Below, piece by piece: positions 43,047-53,430 of a stretch of 64,000 nucleotides of DNA. The notes under the pieces were generated by a model. That model saw only the letters and a program-made list of their open reading frames with translations. It did not search any database and had not been told where the DNA came from. Both the position numbers and the translations under genes were made by a program. Numbering within the stretch: the first letter of the stretch is position 1; each line of letters begins with the position of its first letter. Source of the stretch: Clostridia bacterium (GTDB taxonomy: Bacteria > Bacillota > Clostridia > Christensenellales > Pumilibacteraceae). The stretch lies in NCBI GenBank assembly GCA_022791915.1, contig JAAWAB010000002.1, forward strand, positions 1-64,000, written 5' to 3'.

Positions 43047-44597
43047 TCACGCATTCTCTTCTATATCAGAATTTTTTCTTTTGCAAACTTTACTAATAAG
43101 CATTTTTACATAATGTCTGAAATCCTTATTTGACAGCCCCACGAGAAGAGATATCGGCAGGGAGAATGTTAACGAAATCCCCCCATTTGCCAATAACTCA
43201 ATCCATTGATTATCGTTTTGTATAAGGCAAAAATGCATTGCCACAAGTGCCGCCGTAAATAGCAATATATAACCGTAATTGCGAATATAGTATGATTTCA
43301 CATTTTTTTGCAACGCGTATTTATATAATACATGCGGTTCCACTATATGGCAAATCAACAAATTTGTGATTATGGTCGCAACGATAACACCGACCACTTT
43401 ATATTCTTGCGGAAACACAAACACAAATAACATAGAAAGTCCCGCGTTAAGTAACCCTTCGATAAGAGGCTTCCAGCGATCGTAATAGAATGTTCCGCTT
43501 GCGTCCTTAAATAGTTCTACCGACCGTCGCATAAACTGTATAAAATAATTAATTGTTATTACAAATGATATAGCTTTAACAAGTTCCAAGTTTTCCGCAA
43601 AAAGTATCGTTACAAGATTATCGATAACCGCATAATATCCGAGAAAGAATATAAGTCCCAATATGAAATTGAATGTATGAAAGAAATTCAAATATTTCTG
43701 TACTCGCCCTTTACTTTCCTCTACACACATATGACCTATGACCGAAGTCAGCGGCGTAAAACATAAAGTTATAACACCACTCATCGCCAACATGATAGTT
43801 GTATAATTGGAATATTTTCCGAGTATTGCTATTCCTATAAATCCGGAAATAATCAAACTATCGGCGGTATTTACCAACACACCGCCAATTTTATGCATAA
43901 ACAAAGCTTTAACATTTTTTGTTACTTCTTTCTTTGTTTCTTCATCCACTTTCTGTTTATTGCTTATGATATCTTTATGTTTTAGGCGTGCTATGATTTC
44001 GGTAGCAATCCACTGCAATGCCATGGCAAAAATACGACACGTCAAAAACCACACAAAAGATTTCGTTACTATAACAACGACAATTTGTAATGCGATTTGT
44101 AACAATTGTCCGCAAGATGATATCGTTATAGTAATATAGTTATTCTTATACGCATTTATAAGCGACGTTTTGGAACTAAACGCATAAGAAAGAACTACGG
44201 AAATTAACATCAGCCCGAATGTAAGATACAAATTGACATCTATGCTTTGGTAATCCTTTGCAATAAACGGCAAAGCGGGCATAAGCGCGCAACCGCCTAT
44301 TAAAATGATTCCGCCAATAACAAAATATAATCTTGTAAAAAGTCCGTATAAAGCCGATACTTTGTTTATGTCTCTTTCGACAATCGGTTTATACATACAA
44401 AAAGTGATAGCAACACCCGCACCCAATTCCGCCACGGACAAAAAATCAAGAATGGCAATATAAAGCGAATTCAATCCGTTAATCTCGTTCCCGAGATAAC
44501 AAATTAAATATCTTCTTGCCAATATATTTGTGATTAGAATGGCAATCTTGAAAATTATAGAAACACTTACATTTATTATACCGTTTTTCTTATCCAT
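43047..44597 (-). CDS. Wzx-type polysaccharide flippase
   Basis: A 516-residue MATE/Wzx-like protein with about 12-14 transmembrane helices (starts KKNGIINVSVSIIFKIAILIT), which moves lipid-linked repeat units across the membrane. It overlaps the upstream glycosyltransferase gene by 8 bases and is the last gene of the exopolysaccharide operon. No terminator was clear after it. The sequence is AT-rich relative to the glycan locus. Confidence 0.9.
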   Translation of the reverse strand: MDKKNGIINVSVSIIFKIAILITNILARRYLICYLGNEINGLNSLYIAILDFLSVAELGAGVAITFCMYKPIVERDINKVSALYGLFTRLYFVIGGIILIGGCALMPALPFIAKDYQSIDVNLYLTFGLMLISVVLSYAFSSKTSLINAYKNNYITITISSCGQLLQIALQIVVVIVTKSFVWFLTCRIFAMALQWIATEIIARLKHKDIISNKQKVDEETKKEVTKNVKALFMHKIGGVLVNTADSLIISGFIGIAILGKYSNYTTIMLAMSGVITLCFTPLTSVIGHMCVEESKGRVQKYLNFFHTFNFILGLIFFLGYYAVIDNLVTILFAENLELVKAISFVITINYFIQFMRRSVELFKDASGTFYYDRWKPLIEGLLNAGLSMLFVFVFPQEYKVVGVIVATIITNLLICHIVEPHVLYKYALQKNVKSYYIRNYGYILLFTAALVAMHFCLIQNDNQWIELLANGGISLTFSLPISLLVGLSNKDFRHYVKMLISKVCKRKNSDIEENA

Positions 44598-45795
44598 TGC
44601 AATCTTTATTTAAGATATATAAAATCAATTTTTGCAAATCGTTTTGTTGTTTTTCCGTCACTGCTTTGGCAACATTTTTAGTATGGTTTATATAATACTC
44701 ATAGTTCTCCACTAATAAAAACAGTTTCATGTATAAATCTTCTTGATATATTGGATTAAAGTAAATAATATCTTTACCGCAAATCTCCGGAATCGAAGTA
44801 TCGTAAGCAGCAACAACCGGAGTTCCAAACTTCATAGCCTCTATCGGTGGATACCCGAACCCCTCACCCGTAGAAGCATATATCAAACAATACGCTTTAT
44901 CCATTAAATATTCTAATTCTTTTTCGTTAACTTTTTCTAAAAAATGTAAATTGTGCTTTTTTCTTTCGGGTAATCCAACCACTATTGAATGAAACAAATT
45001 ATTTTTTTTAGCATTGAATTCATTAAATGCTTTTTCAAAAATCCAATAATTTTTATTTGGTCTATCCGCACTCACAAATAAAAAATACTTTTTTCCGTCA
45101 CATAAATTTTTAATTGCTTCTGAAATTTTACTTTCTAATCGCGTAATTTCAGGCGGATAAAAAATTTGAATTTCATTATAAATATTTTCAAAATAGTATT
45201 CCAATGCATATTTTGAATATCGGGAAACGGTTATTAAAAACACATTTTTTTGCGTCAATAATTGTGCAAAGTTTCCATATCCGAATTTTTTTAACATTGC
45301 ATCTCTACTCATAGAAAGACCCAATATCGATTTTTCGAATAAAACTCTTTTTAGCAAATTCCTATAACATCGCAATTTTGGAAAACTTTTATTGCGCATT
45401 ATATAAAAATCATATATCGTATCATAATTTCTATCTATTTTTGCTTTATATCGGCAAATATCCACTATATCATGACAAACAATGATGATTTTAGAATTGA
45501 TGTGCCTTAAATCATAGGAATTGTACCGTTGCGCAATGCCGATAAAAAAACAATCAAATTTTTCCGCATTGATTGTAAACACAAAATTTTTATCTATAGT
45601 TAAAATCCGTATTTGATATTTCTCTATAATTTCTTTTATCTCTAAACTTAAATTGTTTACGTTTTTACAAATGCCGTTCAAGCAAATGTTTTCCTTAAGC
45701 AAGCGAAGTAAAATTGTTCGCGTATATAACGCGCCCCCATTTACGTAAGAATCTTCAAAAGGCAAAAAGTCAAACAAAATTTTTTTCATATTCAT
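44590..45795 (-). CDS. Glycosyltransferase, GT4-like
   Basis: The C-terminal Rossmann half carries FVSADRPNKNYWIFEKAF and the nucleotide-sugar signature EGFGYPPIEAMKFGTPVV (about residue 305-325), the hallmark of GT-B retaining transferases of family GT4. 401 residues. It ends inside the flippase start and begins 9 bases after rfbD. The sugar it adds is unknown; a rhamnose is plausible given the adjacent dTDP-rhamnose genes. Confidence 0.87.
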   Translation of the reverse strand: MNMKKILFDFLPFEDSYVNGGALYTRTILLRLLKENICLNGICKNVNNLSLEIKEIIEKYQIRILTIDKNFVFTINAEKFDCFFIGIAQRYNSYDLRHINSKIIIVCHDIVDICRYKAKIDRNYDTIYDFYIMRNKSFPKLRCYRNLLKRVLFEKSILGLSMSRDAMLKKFGYGNFAQLLTQKNVFLITVSRYSKYALEYYFENIYNEIQIFYPPEITRLESKISEAIKNLCDGKKYFLFVSADRPNKNYWIFEKAFNEFNAKKNNLFHSIVVGLPERKKHNLHFLEKVNEKELEYLMDKAYCLIYASTGEGFGYPPIEAMKFGTPVVAAYDTSIPEICGKDIIYFNPIYQEDLYMKLFLLVENYEYYINHTKNVAKAVTEKQQNDLQKLILYILNKDCNG

Positions 45796-45804
45796 TCTCT
45801 CTTT

Positions 45805-46680
45805 TTAAGCAATAACTTTTCTCACGCCTATCTCCATTAAATACCTTTCCAGCGCATCGTGCCAATCGGGTAGCGGCACAAAACCGTTTTCAATCAACTT
45901 TGTCTTATCCAGTCTGCTGTTGTGCGGGCGCGTCGCCTTACTCAATCCGTACTCTTCGGTCGTTACGGGAATGATTTTCACGTTTTTTCTCGCCAGATGA
46001 AAAATCTCTTCCGCAAATTCCGCCCAAGAAATATAACCGCCTTCGTTCGTAGCATGATAGGTGCCATACTTTTCCGTTTCTATCATGTCCACCAATAAAC
46101 GAGCCAAATCAAGCGTATACGTAGGCGTGCCTATTTGGTCGCATACCACCCGTAAACTGTCGTGCGTTTCTCCGAGTTTCAGCATGGTTTTAATAAAGTT
46201 GCTTCCGTTCTTGCCGAATACCCACGCAATACGCACAATAAAAAAATCTTTCAGTATATTTGCCACGGCAAGTTCGCCGTCAAGCTTGGATTTGCCGTAA
46301 ACATTCAACGGCTTATAATCTTTACAATCGGCTTGCCACGGCATGTGGCCTTGTCCGTCAAATACATAATCGGTAGACAGATACATCATTTTGCATCCGA
46401 TTTTTCGACACTGCTCGGCGATGTATTTCGTACCGGTTGCATTTATGCTATATACTTTTTGCATATTTTCGGGTTCTTCTGCCGCATCCACCGCCGTCCA
46501 TGCCGCGCAATGAATAACTGCATCGGGCTTTTCACATTGCATGATTTTTTCCACTTGATGCGCGTCTGTTATATCCATTTCTTCCCTATCGACACCGAAC
46601 GCCATATGTCCGCGCTTATGCAGTTCGTTTACCGTATCAAATCCAAGCTGTCCTTTTGCGCCTGTTACCAATACTTTCAT
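45805..46680 (-). CDS. rfbD: dTDP-4-dehydrorhamnose reductase
   Basis: Last step of dTDP-L-rhamnose synthesis. The SDR Rossmann motif is GAKGQLG near the N-terminus (about 6-12), the catalytic YGKSK is at about 129-133 and the AWVFG motif follows. I start at the ATG 46680, one base after the rfbB stop, giving 291 residues; five extra codons upstream would overlap rfbB and begin before the conserved start. Gene order rfbA-rfbC-rfbB-rfbD is complete here. Confidence 0.95.
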   Translation of the reverse strand: MKVLVTGAKGQLGFDTVNELHKRGHMAFGVDREEMDITDAHQVEKIMQCEKPDAVIHCAAWTAVDAAEEPENMQKVYSINATGTKYIAEQCRKIGCKMMYLSTDYVFDGQGHMPWQADCKDYKPLNVYGKSKLDGELAVANILKDFFIVRIAWVFGKNGSNFIKTMLKLGETHDSLRVVCDQIGTPTYTLDLARLLVDMIETEKYGTYHATNEGGYISWAEFAEEIFHLARKNVKIIPVTTEEYGLSKATRPHNSRLDKTKLIENGFVPLPDWHDALERYLMEIGVRKVIA

Positions 46681-46681
46681 G

Positions 46682-47707
46682 CTATCTGTTCCCATACATT
46701 TTTTCGTAATAATTTTTATACTCGCCGCTTATGATTTCTTCCCACCATTCACGGTTTTCAAGATACCATTCTATCGTCTTTTTGATTCCGTCTTTGAATT
46801 TCGTTTCGGGCAACCACCCCAATTCTTTGTGAATTTTTGTAGGGTCTATCGCATACCGCAAATCGTGTCCTTTTCTGTCCGCTACATACGTGATAAGGCT
46901 CTCGGGTTTCCCGAGCTCTTTGCAAATGAGCTTAACAATATCTATATTCGCCATTTCATTATGTCCGCCCACATTATACACTTCGCCCGCTTTCCCCTTA
47001 TGCACAATCAGGTCTATTGCCTTGCAATGGTCGGTTACATACAGCCAGTCACGCACGTTTTCCCCCTTACCATATACCGGCAACGGTTTATCGTTCAAGG
47101 CGTTGGCTATCATAAGCGGTATCAGCTTTTCGGGAAAATGATACGGTCCGTAATTATTGGAACATCTGCTTATGCTCACAGGCAATCCATATGTGCGATA
47201 GTATGCCAGCACCAACAAATCCGCACTCGCTTTGCTGGATGAATACGGACTGCTGGTATGAATAGGCGTATCTTCGGTAAAAAACAAATCGGGACGATCG
47301 AGAGGCAAATCGCCGTATACTTCATCGGTGGAAACCTGATGATACCGCTCGATTCCGTACTTACGGCAAGCATCCATGAGTACCGCCGTACCCAATATGT
47401 TGGTTTGTAAAAAAATATCCGGATTCTCGATACTTCTGTCCACGTGACTTTCGGCGGCAAAATTGACAACAACATTCGGTTTTTCTTCCTCGAAAAGTTT
47501 ATACACTGCCGCTCTGTCGCATATATCCGCTTTCACAAAACGAAAATTCGGTCTATCCATTACGCTTTTCAGCGTGGAAAGATTCCCCGCATACGTCAGC
47601 TTGTCCAAGCAGACAATGCGATAATCCGGGTATTTTTCCAGCATGTGATAAATGTAATTGCTTCCTATAAATCCTGCTCCGCCCGTTATGATTTGTGTAT
47701 TCTTCAT
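46682..47707 (-). CDS. rfbB: dTDP-glucose 4,6-dehydratase
   Basis: Second step of dTDP-L-rhamnose synthesis. GGAGFIGSN (9-17) is the NAD-binding motif, STDEVYGD and YSSSKASAD carry the catalytic residues, and SRCSNNYGPY is the family signature. 341 residues, normal length. It starts with an ATGA overlap with the rfbC stop, indicating translational coupling. Confidence 0.97.
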   Translation of the reverse strand: MKNTQIITGGAGFIGSNYIYHMLEKYPDYRIVCLDKLTYAGNLSTLKSVMDRPNFRFVKADICDRAAVYKLFEEEKPNVVVNFAAESHVDRSIENPDIFLQTNILGTAVLMDACRKYGIERYHQVSTDEVYGDLPLDRPDLFFTEDTPIHTSSPYSSSKASADLLVLAYYRTYGLPVSISRCSNNYGPYHFPEKLIPLMIANALNDKPLPVYGKGENVRDWLYVTDHCKAIDLIVHKGKAGEVYNVGGHNEMANIDIVKLICKELGKPESLITYVADRKGHDLRYAIDPTKIHKELGWLPETKFKDGIKKTIEWYLENREWWEEIISGEYKNYYEKMYGNR

Positions 47708-48261
47708 AATATAAACTCCGTTTTCGATTGTTTTAATAAAGGATGCTTTTGATCTTTTTCACTTAAAATAACGTTGGAAACATCCCCCCAATCAATTCCT
47801 ATATCGGGATCATTCCAAATAATTCCGTCTTCATCTTCGGGATGATAGAATTCGTCGCATTTATATGCAAACATCGCAGACTCCGAAAGCACCAAAAAGC
47901 CATGTGCAAAACCGCGGGGAATCAGAAATTGCTTTTTGTTCTCTCCCGTAAGCGTTACTCCTTCCCACTTGCCGTAAGTTTCACTGCCTTTTCGCAGATC
48001 CACGGCAACATCGAATACTTCTCCTTCCAACACACGCACAAGTTTTGCCTGCGGATACTTCTTTTGAAAATGCAGTCCGCGTAACACCCCTTTTTTACTC
48101 TTGGATTGATTGTCTTGCACAAAAGTATAGTGCAATCCCATTTCTCTGAATTCCTTTTCATTGTATGTTTCCATAAAATAGCCGCGGTTATCTCCGAAAA
48201 CAGTAGGTTCAACAATATACACGTCCTTAATTGCGGTTTGTGTAAAAGTGTATTTATGCAT
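47704..48261 (-). CDS. rfbC: dTDP-4-dehydrorhamnose 3,5-epimerase
   Basis: Cupin-fold epimerase with GYFMETYN, FVQDNQSKSKKGVLRGLHFQ (catalytic His) and the LIPRGFAHGFLVLSE-type segment. I start at the ATG 48261 (185 residues), overlapping the end region of rfbA with GGAAGG upstream; seven extra in-frame codons extend into rfbA. It ends in an ATGA overlap with rfbB. Confidence 0.96.
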   Translation of the reverse strand: MHKYTFTQTAIKDVYIVEPTVFGDNRGYFMETYNEKEFREMGLHYTFVQDNQSKSKKGVLRGLHFQKKYPQAKLVRVLEGEVFDVAVDLRKGSETYGKWEGVTLTGENKKQFLIPRGFAHGFLVLSESAMFAYKCDEFYHPEDEDGIIWNDPDIGIDWGDVSNVILSEKDQKHPLLKQSKTEFIL

Positions 48262-48262
48262 T

Positions 48263-49141
48263 TCATATACCGCCTTCCGCAATTTTTCTCAAATGCTCTC
48301 CATATGGCGATTTCCCGTATTTATCAGCCGATTCAATTAGCTGTACTTTTGTTATCCAGCTGTTATCGTATGCAATTTCTTCGGGGGCAGATATGGTTAT
48401 GGCTTGACGTTTGCTTATCATTTGCACAAACTCCGACGCCTCCAATAGACTGTCCATTGTTCCTGTATCCAACCATGCAAAACCGCCACCAAGCAGTTCC
48501 GCACGAAGGTCCCCGTGTTCGAGATATAATTTGTTTAAATCGGTTATTTCCAATTCGCCACGCGCCGACGGTTTGACTCTTTTTGCGAAATCCACAACAC
48601 GCGTATCATAAAAATAAAGTCCCGTAATACAATAACTCGATTTCGGCTTTTCCGGTTTTTCTTCAACCGATAACACTTTGCCGCTTTTGTCAAATTCAAC
48701 TATTCCGAACCGTTGCGGATCGGTCACGTGATATCCGAAAATAGTTGCCTTTCCACGTTCAGCATTCGCCTTGGCACGAATAAGATATTCTTCAAAACAA
48801 TTTCCGTAAAATATGTTATCCCCCAACACCATAGCACATGGTTCATTTCCGATAAATGATTCGCCAAGCAAAAATGCTTGCGCCAATCCGTCGGGCGAAG
48901 GTTGCACACAATATTCGAGTCGAATCCCAAACTGACTTCCGTTGCCCAAAAGCCGTTCGAAATTCGGTAAATCTGTCGGGGTAGATATAATCAGTATTTC
49001 TTTTATACCCGCCTGCATCAGTGTACCGAGCGGATAAAAAATCATCGGCTTATCATACACCGGCAACAATTGTTTACTCGTTACTTTTGTAAGCGGATAC
49101 AGTCGCGTGCCCGAACCGCCCGCCAAAATAATTCCCTTCAT
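48263..49141 (-). CDS. rfbA: Glucose-1-phosphate thymidylyltransferase
   Basis: First step of dTDP-L-rhamnose synthesis. The nucleotide-binding motif [11 protein letters not shown] (8-18), KPMIFYPL and the GDNIFYG metal-site segment are all present in 292 residues. It begins 3 bases after the preceding epimerase stop and leads the rfbACBD block. The presence of all four genes shows rhamnose is a component of the polymer made by this locus. Confidence 0.97.
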   Translation of the reverse strand: MKGIILAGGSGTRLYPLTKVTSKQLLPVYDKPMIFYPLGTLMQAGIKEILIISTPTDLPNFERLLGNGSQFGIRLEYCVQPSPDGLAQAFLLGESFIGNEPCAMVLGDNIFYGNCFEEYLIRAKANAERGKATIFGYHVTDPQRFGIVEFDKSGKVLSVEEKPEKPKSSYCITGLYFYDTRVVDFAKRVKPSARGELEITDLNKLYLEHGDLRAELLGGGFAWLDTGTMDSLLEASEFVQMISKRQAITISAPEEIAYDNSWITKVQLIESADKYGKSPYGEHLRKIAEGGI

Positions 49142-49144
49142 AAC

Positions 49145-50065
49145 CTATACCCCCATTTGTTGTTTTAAGAGTTCAATTCCTTTATCAATCGAGCATGTAG
49201 GTTTCCAATTCAATTCGTTTTGAGAAACGGAAAAATCCAAATAGCTTCTGTTCACATCACATTTTCGTTGGGGAATATGCGTGATTTCCTTAAACTTTTT
49301 ACCAAACGACTTTTCAATCTTTTCTATAATTTGATTAATTGTATAGTACTTGCCGTATCCTAAATGAAATACTCGCGCTTGCCCCGAATAGTAAAATGCC
49401 TTTTCAAGCCCATTCGTTAAATCATTGATATAGATATAATCACGCTCATTAGAACCGTCACCGTAAATGCATATCGGCTCATCGGTTAAAAGCTTATTTA
49501 TAAGTATCGGAATAATTCCTTGCGTCCTTTTTTTATCCTGTCCTATTCCATACGGATTTGAAATGCGAACAATTTTATAGTCGATCTCGTAATACCTACT
49601 ATATAGTCCTATATACGCCTCGATAGTTGCTTTTTGTATTCCATAACCGCAACAAGGATTGAGAATGGATTCAATAGTGTTTATCCTGTTACCCGTTTCA
49701 CCATACAGCGTACCACCAGATGAAAAGAACAATATCTTTTTCGTTCCATGCCGCACCATACTTTCCAGTAAATAAACCGATGGAGTTATATTGTCGCGTA
49801 TATCGTCAAAGATTTGACTCGTATTATCCGAAGGATACGTTGAGCTTATCATATGTATTACATAATCGGTCCGTGCAACAAGCTTATCAATCAAAGCGTT
49901 ATCTGTAAAATCACCGACTATGGTTGTCACATTTTTATTGTCTGCATAACAGTTCATCTCGTTCCTGTCAAATGCAAGTATCTTATTATTTACAGAAACA
50001 GCGTTTATAAAGGCTCGCCCCAAAAAGCCGTTTGCGCCCAATGCCAATACGTTATATTTTTTCAT
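49145..50065 (-). CDS. NAD-dependent sugar epimerase/dehydratase
   Basis: Extended SDR protein of 306 residues with GANGFLGRAF (9-18), the ISSTYPSD region, the YGIQK catalytic Tyr-Lys pair and RISNPYG. Most like UDP-glucose 4-epimerase-type enzymes, but the exact reaction is not resolved from the sequence. It follows a rhamnosyltransferase-like gene by 6 bases. Confidence 0.86.
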   Translation of the reverse strand: MKKYNVLALGANGFLGRAFINAVSVNNKILAFDRNEMNCYADNKNVTTIVGDFTDNALIDKLVARTDYVIHMISSTYPSDNTSQIFDDIRDNITPSVYLLESMVRHGTKKILFFSSGGTLYGETGNRINTIESILNPCCGYGIQKATIEAYIGLYSRYYEIDYKIVRISNPYGIGQDKKRTQGIIPILINKLLTDEPICIYGDGSNERDYIYINDLTNGLEKAFYYSGQARVFHLGYGKYYTINQIIEKIEKSFGKKFKEITHIPQRKCDVNRSYLDFSVSQNELNWKPTCSIDKGIELLKQQMGV

Positions 50066-50071
50066 AATTTT

Positions 50072-50980
50072 TTATAACTTCCTCATTAACATACGACAAA
50101 ATAACCACCATTTTTTTCCACGCATATTCACCGATATATTCTTATTTCTCAACAGTTTTAACCATCCAAATGGAATTTTTCGGTATTTTTCAACGCGTGT
50201 AAGTATTTGCCTATCTTCGTCCGACAGTAATTCGCCAAAGCAACGAAGCAACTCGCTCGCAATTTTCTCCGAATCATGCGTTTCGGATTTAAGTACCTTC
50301 AATCTATGACGGAGTTTCTCAAAGAATTTTTGCGAAACTCCAACTTGATTATTTCCGTGTTGTCTATACAAAACGCCAACATACGGGCAATAGATCACCT
50401 TGCCGAAATATGCGCATAATGTTATCAGCCAATGGTCGTGATACTCAATGTTGTTTTCGTCAACATTCACAAAAAACTCTTTGGCTTTTTTGTTGAAAAC
50501 CATCGTACAACCGGGCACGGTATTATATAGCAAGATTCTCACCTTATTATCAATTCCCGGGTCATCGTTGCGCAACTTTCTTATCTTGCGCAACTCACTG
50601 TCAACGATCATGGCATTACAATAACACACAACAGGAATATCGTCATTATCAATCATGTCAATGCATGCGCTTAACTTGTTTCCTTCCCAGCAGTCATCTT
50701 GATCCGAAAACGCGTAATACGGTGCGTCGACCGAATGCTTAACAAGCGTTATAAAACTGTGTGCAAACCCAACATTATTGCCACACGAATACTCCAAACG
50801 TTCACCGTACCTGTCTTTTTCCTGGCATAAAATGTCCTTTGTGCCATCGGTCGACCCATCGTCTCTAACTGTGCAAATCACACGCACATCTTTTTGTTCC
50901 ATAATCGATTCTACTTGTTGCGAAATATATTTTTCGCCGTTATAAGTCGAAAGTAGAACATTAACGAGTGGTAATGACAT
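50072..50980 (-). CDS. Glycosyltransferase GT2 (rhamnosyltransferase-like)
   Basis: GT-A fold transferase of 302 residues: LLSTYNGEKYISQQVESI at the start, RDDGSTDGT, and the FSDQDDCW metal-binding segment typical of rhamnosyltransferases of this family. It overlaps the polymerase gene by 20 bases. With the rfb genes nearby it may add rhamnose. Confidence 0.88.
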   Translation of the reverse strand: MSLPLVNVLLSTYNGEKYISQQVESIMEQKDVRVICTVRDDGSTDGTKDILCQEKDRYGERLEYSCGNNVGFAHSFITLVKHSVDAPYYAFSDQDDCWEGNKLSACIDMIDNDDIPVVCYCNAMIVDSELRKIRKLRNDDPGIDNKVRILLYNTVPGCTMVFNKKAKEFFVNVDENNIEYHDHWLITLCAYFGKVIYCPYVGVLYRQHGNNQVGVSQKFFEKLRHRLKVLKSETHDSEKIASELLRCFGELLSDEDRQILTRVEKYRKIPFGWLKLLRNKNISVNMRGKKWWLFCRMLMRKL

Positions 50981-52217
50981 ACTGTTTGTTCTCCTGTTGT
51001 TGTAATTTTTTTACACACGCGACTTGTCCCATTCTACGATTTTCGGCAGTCCAAATAATGAGTATTGTCATACTCCAATTACTGAGCAAAGTATATAGCA
51101 CTCCTCCGAGTACAATCATCAAAATGTAAACACCAAATATTCTATTTCTGCATTTGAATGCAACCTTCGCTTGTAAAAACAACCAAACATATAAACATAT
51201 AAAACCTATTATCCCGACTCCCCAAAAATTGGCAAGCACTGTTGATTCTACTGTCCAAGGCACTGGGCTGTTAAATATTGAATATGCATTGTACGCATAT
51301 CCAGACGCACCCACACCAAATCCAAACAGTATTGCGATGATTCCGAGACTTTTAAGCAAGTTCGGGAGTTCAATATAATAGAACAAGTGCGTTCGTCCCG
51401 AACCATCATTTTTAAAATTTATTATTCCGTTAACAAGAGCCGACACACGATCGGCAATAGCGTCTGAAAGCCAACAGACCACAATAGTAATAACACCCGC
51501 TGCCGCAAATAATATTACTTTTTCAGGGAACCCAATTCGACTGACAACAAAACTCCCGCCTATAAGAAACGCAAGCATAAGCAATGCCGTACGCGAATTC
51601 ATTAATACTATTGCGACACAAATAATTACCTTTATGATTTTACTTTTAAAAAGTACAATACCCGTAAGAAACAATAGCGCAAGCTCGGCACGTTCCCATC
51701 CGAAACCCGACAATGCTTGTGCTTTAGGTAATGTCTTTACCATGTACAGCCCAACGAACTCATTTAAATGAATATCCAAAGTTTGTAACAATGCATACTG
51801 CAAAAATACCCAAATTAGCTGAACAATTATATTTATCTTTAACCCTTTAATAAACGGCTTCTTATATAGTGACAATTCGCAATCGCTAAACAGAAAGTAC
51901 ATACCACCGTAACCAAATAGCATTGCTATAAGCGTTGTTACATTAAAACGGTTCCAATTGGACGGCAATACGAATAAATTGATCAACACCGAAATAAACG
52001 AGAAGACAAAATACCCTACAAGAACAGTATTTCTCTTCTTGATTTTTATGTTCTTAAAGCATACTGTTACGACTACCAACAGCATTTGAACAATCGTAAA
52101 AAATGTAACACCGAAATCGCCAATATAAATTCCGAGACTACTAGCACAAGCAAATAATCCCATTAAAAAGAATAATGTTCTCGGAGTACTATTCTTAAAA
52201 CTCAATCTACTGTTCAC
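50961..52217 (-). CDS. Wzy/O-antigen-ligase-like polymerase
   Basis: 418 residues with about ten to twelve transmembrane helices and a larger external loop region, the layout of polymerases that join lipid-linked repeat units. Sequence families of Wzy are weakly conserved, so the call rests on topology and position between glycosyltransferase genes. It overlaps the downstream GT2 gene by 20 bases and is one base after the GT4 gene. Confidence 0.8.
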   Translation of the reverse strand: MNSRLSFKNSTPRTLFFLMGLFACASSLGIYIGDFGVTFFTIVQMLLVVVTVCFKNIKIKKRNTVLVGYFVFSFISVLINLFVLPSNWNRFNVTTLIAMLFGYGGMYFLFSDCELSLYKKPFIKGLKINIIVQLIWVFLQYALLQTLDIHLNEFVGLYMVKTLPKAQALSGFGWERAELALLFLTGIVLFKSKIIKVIICVAIVLMNSRTALLMLAFLIGGSFVVSRIGFPEKVILFAAAGVITIVVCWLSDAIADRVSALVNGIINFKNDGSGRTHLFYYIELPNLLKSLGIIAILFGFGVGASGYAYNAYSIFNSPVPWTVESTVLANFWGVGIIGFICLYVWLFLQAKVAFKCRNRIFGVYILMIVLGGVLYTLLSNWSMTILIIWTAENRRMGQVACVKKLQQQENKQYVITTR

Positions 52218-53303
52218 TTAAATATCAATTCCTTTATATATATTGTAAAAGCATTGAGCATTATGAAAAATGTCAAAATCACTATTACAAATTATATCAG
52301 CGTATTTTCGAGCGCGCGTTGCGCGGTTCGATATGTCAATTTTTAAAACTTCTTGCACCCATACATCGACATCATCTATAGGTAAAAACTTCATGCTGTC
52401 GGTCACATTGCACTCGTCCGATATTTTATCGGAAACAATGCAATTCAAGCCGCTCGCTTGCGCTTCAATCAGAGCAATAGGCAATCCTTCAAAAATCGAT
52501 GGCATAACATAAACATCAAATGCAGACAAATAACGAAGAGAATCAACCGTACCGAGCAATAATACGTTTTGCGATAAATTCTTTTTGGCTATTGCGTTCT
52601 CTATTGCGGCACGCTCAATGCCATCTCCTATTAACAAAAGCCGATATCGAGAATCTATTTTTATTAGCCGTTCTATAACATCTATCAAAAAGAGATTATT
52701 CTTTTCAGGAACCAATCGCGCAACGTTTCCGAGCACTATATCTTGTTCGGAAATATTTAGACTTTCTCTCACATTTACTCGCGTTTCAGCAGAAAACTTA
52801 TATTTATCAATGTCTATTCCGTTATGAATGACGGCATGCGGCAACGCACCGAAGAGAAAATTGCCCGCAGCATAACTACATGCAATTCCGTAATTATACG
52901 ATTTAGCAAATATGCCAGCCAGTACTTTGTGAATAAAAGCATGTCTGCAACTGCTGTTTTGTCCGTGAGCAATTCTCAATTTGCAGCCACCTGCTTTTGC
53001 CGCTCTCATTTCAATCGCGAGTGTGTGGCTGTTTCCATGAGCGTGCACAACGTCATACTTGTTATTTTTAATGAGAGCTTTCAATCGATTATAATATTTA
53101 ACGGGGTGTCTGTTTCTCTCTATCACATAAACACAATTAAAAAGATCGTTTATCTCTCGCTCAAACTTACTCGGTATATTACAAATCGATACATAATCGA
53201 TTTGCAGATTCGCCCTGTCGATATGTTCAACAACGCTCTTGATTGCTTTTGTTATACCATTTAATCCCGTAGGCACAGTATTCACGATTAAAACTTTGGG
53301 CAT
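52218..53303 (-). CDS. Glycosyltransferase, GT4
   Basis: GT-B fold transferase with NTVPTGLNGITKAI at the N-terminus, GNVARLVPEKNNLFLIDVI in the second domain and the signature PSIFEGLPIALIEAQASGL. I start at ATG 53303 (361 residues) with AAGGAAG 6 bases upstream; nine extra codons upstream lack a ribosome site. A 127-base gap separates it from the previous gene. Confidence 0.9.
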   Translation of the reverse strand: MPKVLIVNTVPTGLNGITKAIKSVVEHIDRANLQIDYVSICNIPSKFEREINDLFNCVYVIERNRHPVKYYNRLKALIKNNKYDVVHAHGNSHTLAIEMRAAKAGGCKLRIAHGQNSSCRHAFIHKVLAGIFAKSYNYGIACSYAAGNFLFGALPHAVIHNGIDIDKYKFSAETRVNVRESLNISEQDIVLGNVARLVPEKNNLFLIDVIERLIKIDSRYRLLLIGDGIERAAIENAIAKKNLSQNVLLLGTVDSLRYLSAFDVYVMPSIFEGLPIALIEAQASGLNCIVSDKISDECNVTDSMKFLPIDDVDVWVQEVLKIDISNRATRARKYADIICNSDFDIFHNAQCFYNIYKGIDI

Positions 53304-53369
53304 GATTAACTTCCTTATTCTATCATTCACTTGTTATCTTTTCACATTGGTTTTTGAACGTTTGCTATA

Positions 53370-53406
53370 GTCAAGCTACCTAATAAGCAACTTACCATTG
53401 CTTGAC
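53370..53406 (-). promoter_or_regulatory. Inverted repeat in the 127-base gap of the exopolysaccharide operon
   Basis: GTCAAGC (53370-53376) and GCTTGAC (53400-53406) are perfect arms around a 23-base loop. A weaker CTTGAA/TTCAAG repeat adjoins it (53414-53440). This is the only sizeable gap inside the otherwise tight operon, so it may hold an attenuator or a secondary promoter. No clear -35/-10 pair was found. Confidence 0.35.
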
Positions 53407-53430
53407 TTTATTTCTTGAATTAAGCATGTT

